In this document: one piece after another, positions 1 to 8,550 of the stretch
Numbering within the stretch: position 1 is the first letter of the stretch
How the letters are laid out: the number at the start of each line of letters is the position of its first letter
DNA from: Acetomicrobium sp. UBA5826
GTDB taxonomy: Bacteria; Synergistota; Synergistia; Synergistales; Acetomicrobiaceae
Direction: 5' to 3'
NCBI RefSeq assembly: GCF_002433005.1
Contig: NZ_DJHF01000017.1
Coordinates: 111,046 to 175,045, forward strand
DNA: 64,000 nucleotides
Notes under the pieces: generated by a model
What the model was told of the DNA's origin: nothing
Database searches by the model: none
Seen by the model: the letters and a program-made list of their open reading frames with translations, nothing else
Program-made: the position numbers and the translations under genes

Positions 1-238
1 CGGGCACAAAATTCATAACTTGGTATTCCTCGACAAAGGGCAAATATCCATATGCTTTGGGCATAGGATGAGTACCTCCCCAAATGCACCTTTTACCAAG
101 AGCCATGCCCCAGGAATAGAAAGCACTGCCCGAACCGATAGCATCACCATCGGGTCGCTCGTGAACAAAAATAGCCCATGTTTTTTTAGTCAATATGGCA
201 TTTAAGATTTCTTTTAAAGAATCCCCATTATCCCTCAT
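1..238 (-). CDS. nrnA: DHH-family phosphoesterase (NrnA-like), N-terminal part
   Basis: This gene runs off the left edge of the window; only the first 79 or so residues are present. The reverse-strand reading starts MRDNGDSLKEIL and soon shows HERPDGDAIGSG, the metal-binding DxD motif I region of DHH phosphoesterases such as the oligoribonuclease/pAp phosphatase NrnA. Its ATG lies inside the end of rbfA (11-base overlap), so it is translationally coupled and is the last visible gene of the rimP-nusA-infB operon, a position NrnA-type genes commonly hold next to rbfA. The family degrades nano-RNAs and 3'-phosphoadenosine 5'-phosphate. Exact subfamily cannot be settled without the C-terminal DHHA1 domain. 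Confidence 0.85.
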   Translation of the reverse strand, partial: MRDNGDSLKEILNAILTKKTWAIFVHERPDGDAIGSGSAFYSWGMALGKRCIWGGTHPMPKAYGYLPFVEEYQVMNFVP

Positions 239-623
239 CGTCTGACAACTTTTCGTCTCTCTTCGGTTTTGAATGTTTGTGGGCTATTTTATCGAGCAGC
301 TCCTCAATTCTTTGAGCTCTGTCTTCGGTATCGTCCACGACAAAGACCAGCTTTGGCGCAAATCTGAGTCTCATTTGCCTACAAACAATTCCGCTCAAAG
401 CTCCTGCCAGGCTATTCAATGAATCGCCGATCTCCTTTAGATCGGATTTATCGATCGAGGTGAAGTATACTTTGGCAATGCTCAAATCGTTTGTACATCT
501 TACTTCTGTGATGACCACCTTTTTCAACATTGGATCTTTGGCATTGTTCACTAAAAATTCGGATATCTCTCTCAACATCTCCTTGTTGACCCGTTCAATT
601 CTCAATTTGTCCATAACATTCAA
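228..623 (-). CDS. rbfA: Ribosome-binding factor A
   Basis: Encodes a 131-residue protein of the RbfA family, which binds the small subunit during late 16S rRNA maturation and cold adaptation. The recognisable family features are the N-terminal helix with RIERVNKEMLREISEFL, the VTEV...DLSIAKVYFT strand region and the RMRLRFAPKLVFVVDDT segment. The C-terminus is charged, as in many homologues. It overlaps the upstream DUF503 gene by 29 bases and the downstream nrnA by 11, so the three are cotranscribed and probably coupled. A second in-frame ATG three codons in could be the true start. Confidence 0.95.
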   Translation of the reverse strand: MNVMDKLRIERVNKEMLREISEFLVNNAKDPMLKKVVITEVRCTNDLSIAKVYFTSIDKSDLKEIGDSLNSLAGALSGIVCRQMRLRFAPKLVFVVDDTEDRAQRIEELLDKIAHKHSKPKRDEKLSDDEG

Positions 624-924
624 CCTCTCGATCGAAATTAATTATTTCGAAACCGTTTTTGGCTTCTGCCAAAAGGACGTGGCGTTCCACCGCATCGAGA
701 AGAGACTCGGCCTCCTTAACGGAAGCCGATGCCGAAACAACAGCTATATAGGCCAAATCCCATATATTATCCGGACCGAGATCGACAACCGATACGTTTA
801 ACCTCTTTTTCAAAAGATCAATCAGAGATTTTACGACCTGACGTCTGTCCTTCAGGCTGCCGGCAGAGGGTATTTTTACGGTCATTATTACAACGGCAAT
901 GAATAATTTTGGGATATCTCTCAT
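595..924 (-). CDS. DUF503 family protein (YlxP-like)
   Basis: A 109-residue protein with the hallmarks of the DUF503/YlxP family: an N-terminal strand followed by the SLKDRRQVVKSLIDLLKKR helix, then NVSVVDLGPDNIWDLAYIAVV, ending in a hydrophobic/charged tail. These small ferredoxin-fold proteins sit between infB and rbfA in many Firmicutes and related phyla. Their biochemical role is not firmly established, although the position points to ribosome or translation work. It overlaps infB by 4 bases (ATGA) and rbfA by 29. Confidence 0.85.
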   Translation of the reverse strand: MRDIPKLFIAVVIMTVKIPSAGSLKDRRQVVKSLIDLLKKRLNVSVVDLGPDNIWDLAYIAVVSASASVKEAESLLDAVERHVLLAEAKNGFEIINFDREVECYGQIEN

Positions 925-2927
925 GAAACATCACTTAGATGTCTTTTTTCCTCTAAAATCTCGAAGGCCTCTATGATGTCGCCTTCCTTTATGTCTTGAA
1001 ATCCAGCGAGAGCTATTCCGCATTCGTATCCGGCGTTTACTTCCCTTACGTCGTCTTTAAACCGTTTGAGGCTGGATAGCGGTCCTTCCCATATGACAAT
1101 GCCATCCCTTATAATTCTTGCTTTGGCATTTCGTCTGATTGTTCCTTCTTTTACGTAACAACCGGCGACTTGTCCTGCTTTGGGAACCTTGAATACTACC
1201 CTGACCTCCGCTTCTCCGAGGATGTGTTCCTTTAGTTTTGGAGCAAGCATCCCTTCAACTGCTGCTTTAACGTCGTCGATCACGTCATATATGGTACGAT
1301 AAAGTCGTATCTGGATGCCCTTTTGTTCGGCTAATTTTCTTGCATTTCCGTCAGGCCTTACGTTAAACCCGATGATGATCGCATCCGATGCGTCGGCGAG
1401 CATAACATCGGACTCTGTAATCCTTCCAACGCCCTCATGAACGATCTCAATACCTACTTCTTCAACGGAAAGACGCAGCAAAGAGGACTTTATAGCTTCC
1501 AAGGTTCCCTGCACATCAGATTTTAATATTATCCTTACTGTGGGCATTTCGCCTTTTTCCATCTGCTCAAAGAGCTCTTCTAATGAGGCTCTTTTTACAG
1601 CTTGCATTTCCTGCTGTCTTTTCTTTTCTAAGTATTTATCGATGGCATCGCGCGCTTCCTTTTCGTCTTCAACCCTTACAAACCGTTCACCGGCTTGAGG
1701 AACATCGTTTAAGCCCAAAAGTTCAGCAGGTAAGCTTGGCGTGACCTCTTTTATGTTGCGCCCGAGATGATCTATCATCGCCCGAACCCGTCCCCACGTG
1801 GTCTCAAAAAGCAGTATATCTCCTCTTCTTAGGGTCCCTTGTTGGACGATCACCGTCGCCACCGGACCTTTGCCTTTGTCTAATTGAGCTTCTATGACAA
1901 CCCCCTCCGGATTTGCCTCGTAGTCAGCGACCAGTTCGTTCATTTCTGCAACGAGGAGTATCATTTCAAGAAGTTCGTCAACGTTGAGCCCCGTTTTTGC
2001 GGATATCTCAACCATGATGGTATCCCCGCCCCACTCTTCAGGGATAAGGCCGAGATCTGCAAGTTGCTGTTTTACCCTATCGGGCTTTGCGTTTGGTTTG
2101 TCGATCTTGTTTATAGCCACTACTATAGGCACATTTGCTGCCTTAGCATGATTTAATGCTTCAACGGTCTGTGGCATAACTCCATCATCTGCAGCCACTA
2201 TGAGTATTACTATGTCAGTAACTTGCGCCCCTCTGGCACGCATAGACGTAAATGCTTCATGTCCCGGGGTATCCAAAAAAACTATTTTTTTGCCGTTGTG
2301 TTCAACGACAGAAGCTCCTATGTGTTGTGTTATACCTCCTGCCTCTTTTGCGGTGACGTTGGTCTTTCTTATGTAGTCCAAAAGTGTCGTCTTGCCGTGA
2401 TCCACATGACCCATAACCGTGACTATAGGGGGCCGTGGTAATAATTTTTTGGGAGGTTCCTGTTGTCTTTTTCTCTCAGATTGTATTGCCACTTCCTTTT
2501 TCTCTTCATCAGACACCTCTGCTTCGACAGGAACTATCGATAAAACCACATTAAATGCTTTGCCGATTGCCTTAGCTATTTCATCATTCACTATCGCGCT
2601 AGCAGGAACCATGAAACCTGCCGTTATAAGCTCTTTTACCACCAAATTAACGGGCTTTCCCAAAATTTTTGCGACCCTTTCAATTGTAGAGCCTTCATCG
2701 ATCCTTATAACTTCCTTTGCAGTTACAGTAGCTTCTTTTGAATCGCCATGTTTTGCTTCCTTGTCTTCCCGCAACGTTTCCTCAACTATTTGTGCAATAT
2801 CTGTATCTATGGAGCTCATATGGCTCTTTGCCTCCACCCCTAAGTCTTGTAAAATTTCTAGCAGATTTTTATTTTCGATGTTTAACATCTTTGCCAATTC
2901 ATATATCCTTATCTTTCTTTTTCCCAA
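921..2927 (-). CDS. infB: Translation initiation factor IF-2
   Basis: A 668-residue GTPase that places fMet-tRNA on the small subunit and promotes subunit joining. The N-terminal IF2_N helical segment (residues 1-55) is followed by a short linker, with G1 motif GHVDHGKT at residues 173-180, DTPGHEAF (G3) and NKID (G4). The C-terminal half has the elongation-factor-like beta barrel, IF-2 domain 3 and the fMet-tRNA-binding C2 domain. The N-terminal extension is short compared with E. coli IF-2 (890 residues) but similar to many thermophiles. The start is a TTG eight bases behind a GGGGGG Shine-Dalgarno run. Confidence 0.97.
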   Translation of the reverse strand: MGKRKIRIYELAKMLNIENKNLLEILQDLGVEAKSHMSSIDTDIAQIVEETLREDKEAKHGDSKEATVTAKEVIRIDEGSTIERVAKILGKPVNLVVKELITAGFMVPASAIVNDEIAKAIGKAFNVVLSIVPVEAEVSDEEKKEVAIQSERKRQQEPPKKLLPRPPIVTVMGHVDHGKTTLLDYIRKTNVTAKEAGGITQHIGASVVEHNGKKIVFLDTPGHEAFTSMRARGAQVTDIVILIVAADDGVMPQTVEALNHAKAANVPIVVAINKIDKPNAKPDRVKQQLADLGLIPEEWGGDTIMVEISAKTGLNVDELLEMILLVAEMNELVADYEANPEGVVIEAQLDKGKGPVATVIVQQGTLRRGDILLFETTWGRVRAMIDHLGRNIKEVTPSLPAELLGLNDVPQAGERFVRVEDEKEARDAIDKYLEKKRQQEMQAVKRASLEELFEQMEKGEMPTVRIILKSDVQGTLEAIKSSLLRLSVEEVGIEIVHEGVGRITESDVMLADASDAIIIGFNVRPDGNARKLAEQKGIQIRLYRTIYDVIDDVKAAVEGMLAPKLKEHILGEAEVRVVFKVPKAGQVAGCYVKEGTIRRNAKARIIRDGIVIWEGPLSSLKRFKDDVREVNAGYECGIALAGFQDIKEGDIIEAFEILEEKRHLSDVS

Positions 2928-2948
2928 ATGCCATTCCCCCCTTGAAAA

Positions 2949-3227
2949 TCATTGGCCGGCATTTCCTGATTCGCCAAGCTTTTGCGACAAATCCTCATAG
3001 ATTTCCGCCGGAACTTTTGTCCTCAAAGCTTTGGACAGAATGTCCTTTTTCTTTGCCTGTTCAATGCAATTTTGATCGCTACAGACGTAGGCTCCCCTTC
3101 CCTGGCCCTTGCCGGTAGGATCGACATAAACGTGCCCTTCGGGGGATCGTACGACTCTAATGAGTTCTTTCTTTGGTTTTTCTGTTTTGCACGCCACACA
3201 GGTCCTAGGACGTCTTTTCGTCATCAT
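2949..3227 (-). CDS. ylxR: YlxR family RNA-binding protein (DUF448)
   Basis: Small basic protein with the YlxR signature: RTCVACK near the N-terminus, ELIRVVR, then DPTGKGQGRGAYVC. The family is found between nusA and infB and is thought to bind RNA; it has been linked to RNase P and to transcriptional control, but the role is not settled. I place the start at the ATG that overlaps the nusA stop (TAATG). A more upstream in-frame ATG at 3242 would add five residues. Confidence 0.9.
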   Translation of the reverse strand: MMTKRRPRTCVACKTEKPKKELIRVVRSPEGHVYVDPTGKGQGRGAYVCSDQNCIEQAKKKDILSKALRTKVPAEIYEDLSQKLGESGNAGQ

Positions 3228-4354
3228 TACTCTTTTTCCCATTCTTTGGGCAATTCCCCCTTAATTATATCCTCGAACAGATCTTGAAGTGTTGGAAGTC
3301 GGTCCGGTTCCATTACATTTATATCTATCTTCCATCCTGTAAGTTTGGCCGCCAGCCTAACGTTCTGCCCTCCCTTCCCGATGGCCAAGGATAACTGATC
3401 GGGCCTTACGTAAACGTTGACTGCCTTATCCTCATCGAGCCTCGGCTCTATTTTGACTACTTTTGCAGGCGAAAGTGCGTTTTTGATATATGCTATTGGG
3501 TCGTTACTCCAAATAATAACATCAATTCGCTCGCCCGCAAGTTCGTCGCTGATAGCTTTAATTCTATTTCCCTTAGTGCCAATACAGGCACCTACCGGAT
3601 CGACGTTTGGGTCCAAGGTGGTCACGGCAACTTTGCTTCTTACCCCCGCTTCCCTTGCGATGTTTTTGATATCTATTACGCCTTCCTTTATCTCCGGGAC
3701 TTCCAATTCAAGAAGGCTCTTCAAAAGCCCCGGATGAGATCTTGACAATACTATGCGAGGACCTTTGGAAGTTTTGCGCACATCCAATACATAAAATTTC
3801 TTTCTGTCTCCCGGCCGATACGACTCCGTAGGAATTCGCTCCTCACGCGGAAGCATGGCATCTATCTTATCTCCTATGCGCACTAAAGCCTGGCCGCCTT
3901 CATCCCTGAAGACCACTCCGGTGACGATCTCTCCCACTTTTCCCGAGAAGTCGTTGTAAATGATCTGCCTTTCTGCATCTTTCAACCTTTGAGTTATAAC
4001 CTGCCTGGCCGTCTGAGCCGCAATCCTGCCAAAATCCCTGGGGGATACCTCTACTTTGATCATCTCCCCTTCTTTCGCATCGTCTAATCCCATAGATTTA
4101 GCTTCTTCTACGGAAATTTCAAAGGCAGGATTTCTAACCGTATCTACTACCTCTTTTACTTCATAGATCTTTATAATTCCGTTATCCGAATCGAGTTCTA
4201 CCTCGACATTTGAATTGGTCCCTTTATATTTTTTATATGCCGAAACCAGGGCTGCCTCTATGCTAGAAATTATTACTTCGAGAGGCAATCCCTTTTCAGT
4301 TTCTATTTGTTTTAAAGCTCTCATGAAATCTCGTCCCAACTCCATCTCAACCAT
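3227..4354 (-). CDS. nusA: Transcription termination/antitermination factor NusA
   Basis: A 375-residue NusA: N-terminal RNA-polymerase-binding domain (1-125), S1 domain (about 130-200, KVGEIVTGVVFRDEGG), then two KH domains (EAGVRSKVAVTT...DPVGACIGTKGNRI and LSLAIGKGGQNVRLAAKLTGW). It lacks the C-terminal acidic repeats of E. coli NusA, as is normal in most bacteria. It modulates pausing, intrinsic termination and antitermination. It lies directly downstream of rimP (17 bases) in the operon whose leader contains an apparent terminator, so it may influence its own expression. Confidence 0.97.
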   Translation of the reverse strand: MVEMELGRDFMRALKQIETEKGLPLEVIISSIEAALVSAYKKYKGTNSNVEVELDSDNGIIKIYEVKEVVDTVRNPAFEISVEEAKSMGLDDAKEGEMIKVEVSPRDFGRIAAQTARQVITQRLKDAERQIIYNDFSGKVGEIVTGVVFRDEGGQALVRIGDKIDAMLPREERIPTESYRPGDRKKFYVLDVRKTSKGPRIVLSRSHPGLLKSLLELEVPEIKEGVIDIKNIAREAGVRSKVAVTTLDPNVDPVGACIGTKGNRIKAISDELAGERIDVIIWSNDPIAYIKNALSPAKVVKIEPRLDEDKAVNVYVRPDQLSLAIGKGGQNVRLAAKLTGWKIDINVMEPDRLPTLQDLFEDIIKGELPKEWEKE

Positions 4355-4371
4355 CTCCCTCTTTAATACGA

Positions 4372-4857
4372 TTACTCGCCGTCATCAATTTCTGGCACTA
4401 ATCTTGCCTTTGATATGTTCTGAAAGGGAATTAATATTTCCGTTCCGTCATCCAGCCCTAATTTGATATCGTTATTACTTAATATTTCGATAATTTTTCC
4501 TTTAAAATTTCTGCGCGATCCAACGGGATCATGAGTTTTTATACGCACTGTTTTGCCAACGTAATTTTTGAAGTCTTTTATATAAAATAGAGGGGCGTCC
4601 AGTCCGGGAGAACTTACTTCCAGATAGTACCTCCCCCCGAAGATTTCTTCTCTGGAATCCAAAAATTTATCGACTTTTCTCGACACAGTTTCGCAATCTT
4701 TAACGTTTATTCCTCCAGGTGTATTGATATAAATCCTTAAAATCATTCTTCCCTGTTCGTGGACCAATTCCATTCCCACAAAGTCATATCCCAATCCTTC
4801 TATTATTTCCCTTATTTCGTTTTCTATTGACATCAATTCGTCATTTTTACGTTGCAT
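4372..4857 (-). CDS. rimP: Ribosome maturation factor RimP
   Basis: RimP helps assemble the 30S subunit. The protein (161 residues from this start) has the N-terminal alpha/beta domain (LVHEQGRMILRIYINTPGGI, then DCETVSRKVDKFLD) and the YLEVSSPGLDAPL signature before the C-terminal SH3-like barrel (VGKTVRIKT, LDDGTEILIPF, ISKARLVPE). I choose the ATG at 4857 because a GGAGG lies ten bases upstream. The longer reading from a TTG at 4881 would translate through that Shine-Dalgarno. It is the first gene of the nusA-infB operon. Confidence 0.93.
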   Translation of the reverse strand: MQRKNDELMSIENEIREIIEGLGYDFVGMELVHEQGRMILRIYINTPGGINVKDCETVSRKVDKFLDSREEIFGGRYYLEVSSPGLDAPLFYIKDFKNYVGKTVRIKTHDPVGSRRNFKGKIIEILSNNDIKLGLDDGTEILIPFQNISKARLVPEIDDGE

Positions 4858-4902
4858 TGCCCTTATTCCTCCAAAAGTCAATTAACGAGGCGTTTTTGCT
4901 TT

Positions 4903-4932
4903 AAAAAAAGAAGAGTGGGATTTGCCCACTCT
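4903..4932 (-). terminator. Intrinsic terminator in the rimP leader (possible attenuator)
   Basis: Reading the minus strand, an 8-bp perfect stem (AGAGTGGG / CCCACTCT, positions 4912-4919 and 4925-4932) with a 5-base loop is followed by TTCTTTTTTT. It lies between hup and rimP. It would serve as a hup terminator, but a good promoter sits upstream of it and the rimP ATG only about 45 bases downstream, so it also lies in the rimP operon leader. Confidence 0.85.
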
Positions 4933-4967
4933 CCAAAAGATATGCCCCAAAGCCCGTTGTGTATTGA

Positions 4968-4996
4968 ATTTTATCATCGACAGAATTTATTTTCAA
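4968..4996 (-). promoter_or_regulatory. Sigma-70-type promoter for rimP-nusA-infB operon
   Basis: On the minus strand the -35 is TTGAAA (4991-4996) and the -10 TAAAAT (4968-4973), separated by exactly 17 bases. Predicted transcription starts near 4961, giving a leader of about 100 bases that contains the terminator hairpin. Assignment is by consensus match only. Confidence 0.6.
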
Positions 4997-5044
4997 GCAC
5001 TACACGTAACACACAGGCTTTAAAAGGCTGCCAAATAAGGATAA

Positions 5045-5323
5045 CTACTTGGCGACGGCGTCTTTCAGCATCTTCCCTGCTCTAAAAGCGGGAACTGTTT
5101 TCTCGGGGATCTCTATGATCTCCTCCGGATTTTGTGGGTTGCGGCCCTTTCTTGCAGCTCTATTGCGCACCTCGAAGGTACCAAAACCCATGATTTGAAC
5201 CTCTTCCCCTTTAGACAGGGCATCCACTACAGATTTGATAAAGGCATCGACTGCGACAGCTGCGTCTTTCTTGCTCATTCCCGTAGCTTTCGCCACTTCA
5301 CTAACGATGTCGCTTTTTGTCAT
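5045..5323 (-). CDS. hup: HU family DNA-binding protein
   Basis: A 92-residue histone-like HU protein. It begins MTKSDIVSEVAKATGMSKKDA, and has the conserved GFGTFEVRNRAARKGRNPQ beta-arm entry and the C-terminal FRAGKMLKDAV helix. HU dimers bend and compact DNA. The P of the arm tip (RNPQNPEEI) is the intercalating proline. The gene stands alone with its own promoter and terminator. A GGGGGTG ribosome-binding site lies just upstream. Confidence 0.97.
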   Translation of the reverse strand: MTKSDIVSEVAKATGMSKKDAAVAVDAFIKSVVDALSKGEEVQIMGFGTFEVRNRAARKGRNPQNPEEIIEIPEKTVPAFRAGKMLKDAVAK

Positions 5324-5367
5324 TTCCTACACCCCCTTTGATTTATAAAAAATACATCTCGACAATA

Positions 5368-5396
5368 ATTATCAACGCTTTAATTGCTGTGGTCAA
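5368..5396 (-). promoter_or_regulatory. Probable hup promoter
   Basis: Minus-strand TTGACC (5391-5396), a 17-base spacer and GATAAT (5368-5373). The -35 overlaps the last codons of der, which suggests hup can be transcribed independently of the upstream gene. Confidence 0.5.
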
Positions 5397-6724
5397 GCGA
5401 GTTTTCGCCTGTTTTTCCAAAAAACCCTGATTGGGACTCCTCTAAAATCGCCGACCTTTACAAGTTCGTTTATAACTTTTCGTTCAAATGGTTTATCGAC
5501 CAGGTTTTTATCGTTTACGAAAAAGAGAAAAGACGGCGGTGCCGTTCCAACTTGTGTCACGTAAAATATGTTTAAAAACCTCCCCTTTCCATCCGAGGGA
5601 AGCCTTTGGAAAGATATTATATCTCGAATTATATTATTTAAGTTTGAAGTGGAAATCCTGGTCTGCCAACGAGCGTAAACCTCTCCGCAGACATTAAAAA
5701 TTTTAAAAAGATTTCTTTTTGATAGAGCTGATATAGTGACTATAGGGGCGTCATTTATAAAATACAGCTGATCTTTAACATCTTTTATGATGTTATCCCC
5801 CAGTTTTGGCTGCCCCTCTGGCAACAGATCCCATTTATTGATCGCAACAACAATCCCTTTGCCCTTTTCCAGGGCGATGCCGGCTATGCGCTTATCCTGA
5901 TCAGTGACTAGTTCCGTTACATCCAAAACGAGCAAAACCACATCGGATCTGTCGATTGCACGTTCCGCCCTAAGGAGAGAATAGAACTCTATATCGTCTT
6001 TGAGCCTGCTTTTCTTTCGCAATCCTGCGGTATCGATGAGCAGATATTTTTTCCCTTCAAAAGTAATTTCCGTATCAATAGGGTCTCTTGTAGTTCCCGG
6101 TAAATTACTGACAATAGCTCTCTCTTCCCCGATCAGAGAATTGAAGATACTGGATTTTCCAACGTTAGGCCTTCCTACTATTGATATTTTTATTGTTTCG
6201 CCGTCCTCTTGAAAAGAGTCTTCGCTATCTATATACACAACAACTTTATCAAGCAAATCCGGTATGTTTCTGTTGTGTTCTGCGCTTACTCCAATCACGT
6301 CCTCAAAACCCAAGGTGAAAGCTTCGTACAGGAGAGGTTCATGCATGGGTTCGTCTATCTTGTTGACGGCCACAATCACCCTGCGATTACTTCGCCGAAG
6401 GATCTCGGCTATCCTGAAATCAAGGGGCAATATTCCCTCTCTACCATCCACAACAAAGATGATAACGCTGGCTTCTTCTATAGCTCGGTCTATTTGCTTT
6501 CCCACCATATCAAAAAGCGGTTCATCTTCGTTCGGAAACCCTCCCGTATCTACAAGATAAAAACTCTTCCCTGCCCATTCTACTTGGGCGTAGAGCCTGT
6601 CCCTAGTTACACCGGGAATATCGTCAACTATCGCCATACGCTTCTGTATGAGCCTGTTGAAGAGTGTAGATTTGCCTACGTTAGCTCTTCCGATTATCGC
6701 AACTACATTGACATTCCTGTCCAT
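5393..6724 (-). CDS. der: Ribosome biogenesis GTPase Der (EngA)
   Basis: A 443-residue double GTPase required for 50S assembly. The first G domain has GRANVGKS (residues 12-19), DTGG and NKID. The second has GRPNVGKSS, DTAGLRKKSR and NKWDL. The C-terminal KH-like domain ends GVPIRVFWKNRRK, typical of Der. The TRDR/TRDP switch I motifs are present. It lies 24 bases downstream of priA. Confidence 0.97.
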   Translation of the reverse strand: MDRNVNVVAIIGRANVGKSTLFNRLIQKRMAIVDDIPGVTRDRLYAQVEWAGKSFYLVDTGGFPNEDEPLFDMVGKQIDRAIEEASVIIFVVDGREGILPLDFRIAEILRRSNRRVIVAVNKIDEPMHEPLLYEAFTLGFEDVIGVSAEHNRNIPDLLDKVVVYIDSEDSFQEDGETIKISIVGRPNVGKSSIFNSLIGEERAIVSNLPGTTRDPIDTEITFEGKKYLLIDTAGLRKKSRLKDDIEFYSLLRAERAIDRSDVVLLVLDVTELVTDQDKRIAGIALEKGKGIVVAINKWDLLPEGQPKLGDNIIKDVKDQLYFINDAPIVTISALSKRNLFKIFNVCGEVYARWQTRISTSNLNNIIRDIISFQRLPSDGKGRFLNIFYVTQVGTAPPSFLFFVNDKNLVDKPFERKVINELVKVGDFRGVPIRVFWKNRRKLA

Positions 6725-6748
6725 TTTTACTCACCGCTTTTGTCCTTA

Positions 6749-8548
6749 TTAGTCTCTCCAAATTCTTATCTTTGGGAATCCGATTTTAGAACGCGAGATA
6801 TGGAAGTATGGTTCCAACAGCTCTCTAAGAACTCTTGCATCTTTCGCTTTGACCCATATTATCCCTTCATCAGCTATTGGCTTATACACGGCAAATCCGG
6901 ATTTGTCAAGTAATAGAAAGATATCTTCGATTACTTTTATCGGAGCAGATATTTCGATCAACAGGGCGAAGGGGGGGAAATTAAGCTCGTACCTCTCTTT
7001 GAGTTCATCCTCCCAAAAAAAGTTCCACCCATCTTTCAGTCCCCTTTGCCAACCATGATATGGCCTTCTGGATTGAATTATAATTTCTCTGCTTTTGGGA
7101 TTAATACCTCTGAAGCGTGATTCCCACATCATGCTGAATGCCATAAATCGAGCGTTATAATTTGGCCGCCACGTTTCGGCATCGGCATCGATCCATCCTA
7201 TTAAACCTACATTGCAATCATCGCAAAGAGAAAGAGCCAACCTAGAGCCAACAACAAGACCGCCTTTTCCTATTTCTTGCAACATTGCAGTTTTACGTTT
7301 TTTTCCGCTTTTCTCCTTGTACCACATGTAAACCGATGTTACGTCCCCAGCCAAAGCTTGAGCTATTCCATGAAGCGCCTCCAGACCCGGGCGTTTACCA
7401 GTCAAAAGCCTGGACATGCAGGATGGACATATCGTAGGCATTTCATATGTTTTTCCGCAAAAGGGACATATCACAATATTTTCGCTGACCCTGCAAATAC
7501 TGCCGCAATGACTACACACAAAGGTCCAGCCGCACTCCTCGCAGGATATCTCTCCGGCATAGCCTTTGCGGTCCAAAATCCACATCGCAACTTCTCCGCG
7601 GTTTACGACTTCTAAGGATGATTTTAAAAGAGACGAGCTAATGGGAAGTCCTTGAGAAATCCCCGGAAGAATAATTTTATTCGCAGTCTTTATATTAACG
7701 AAACGAATCTGTTCTTTAACGTTTTTGCTTAATTTTGGCTTTTTTAGGAAATACAATCGGGATGATGGCAGCCTGCCTCCCAAGATTAGCTTCGCCTTCC
7801 ACATTTGAGCTCTTTTGGCTGCTACATGGCGTAAGGATATATTAGGATATCGGGCTAAATTGTAGGAAAAGCTGGCCTCTTCCTCCACTACAACGAACTT
7901 AATTGGGGATAATGGAGCGAAGAGCAACCCCACTGACCCTACCAAGAAAGACACTTCTCCCCGCCTAGCCTTCAGCCACGCTTCAAAGGCTTTTTTGCCC
8001 CCGCTGGATGGCCATAACAGGCCTTGCTTTTTAATGTCTTCCGGAAGGTCATTCCAAAAAGTTCTGGCCACCGATTCCTCAGGAAAGAAGACGAGACCGC
8101 TTTTGCCTTCGCCGATTATTTCCCTGTAGCGTCCATATCTTTCATTATCGTATACCTCGTAAACGCAATGTTCGCTATCGCCGTCTTTCGGCGGGTTAAA
8201 AACAAGGGGAGGAATATTGTTCACTTTACTGCCCTCGATGATGGGAGTAGGGCACATTAATTTTAATATCTCACCTTGGCTGCATAGATATTGTCGGGAT
8301 GTCCACTCGCTTAAGCTCCACAGCTCTTGCCCCAAAAGAGGCACATCGTCCAATATCTCAATTACCTCTTTTACCTCGTAAACAATCTTATTTTCGATAT
8401 TTTCTTTTATCGCTGAAAGAAATCCCAATCTCTTGCTGTCTCGCGGACCCATAGGGACCAGAACTCTGCTGCCAATTTTCGCGGGTGCCGATATTCTGTA
8501 AGTTAATGGATGCCACCAAACTCCAGGCACAAGGACATCGGCATACAT
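6749..8548 (-). CDS. priA: PriA-like primosomal protein with degenerate helicase motifs
   Basis: A 599-residue PriA homologue, shorter than the usual 730 or so. The N-terminal DNA-binding domain (VLVPGVWWHPLTYRI, GSRVLVPMGPRDSKRLGF) and the zinc domain are intact, with four paired cysteine clusters (CEECGW, CSHCGS, CPFCGK, CPSCMS), and the C-terminal domain follows. However, the Walker A loop (normally GVTGSGKTEVY) is replaced by residues with no GKT, and the DEEH box reads VEEEAS. It resembles the helicase-dead PriA of actinobacteria, suggesting a role in primosome loading or protein contacts rather than unwinding. Located between coaBC and der, as in many bacteria. Confidence 0.85.
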   Translation of the reverse strand: MYADVLVPGVWWHPLTYRISAPAKIGSRVLVPMGPRDSKRLGFLSAIKENIENKIVYEVKEVIEILDDVPLLGQELWSLSEWTSRQYLCSQGEILKLMCPTPIIEGSKVNNIPPLVFNPPKDGDSEHCVYEVYDNERYGRYREIIGEGKSGLVFFPEESVARTFWNDLPEDIKKQGLLWPSSGGKKAFEAWLKARRGEVSFLVGSVGLLFAPLSPIKFVVVEEEASFSYNLARYPNISLRHVAAKRAQMWKAKLILGGRLPSSRLYFLKKPKLSKNVKEQIRFVNIKTANKIILPGISQGLPISSSLLKSSLEVVNRGEVAMWILDRKGYAGEISCEECGWTFVCSHCGSICRVSENIVICPFCGKTYEMPTICPSCMSRLLTGKRPGLEALHGIAQALAGDVTSVYMWYKEKSGKKRKTAMLQEIGKGGLVVGSRLALSLCDDCNVGLIGWIDADAETWRPNYNARFMAFSMMWESRFRGINPKSREIIIQSRRPYHGWQRGLKDGWNFFWEDELKERYELNFPPFALLIEISAPIKVIEDIFLLLDKSGFAVYKPIADEGIIWVKAKDARVLRELLEPYFHISRSKIGFPKIRIWRD

Positions 8549-8550
8549 TT

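Noticed and set aside
6209..6913. Plus-strand frame of 234 codons across der and priA
   Set aside because: Antisense to two recognised genes and crosses their boundary. Its low-complexity composition and lack of a ribosome site argue against a gene.
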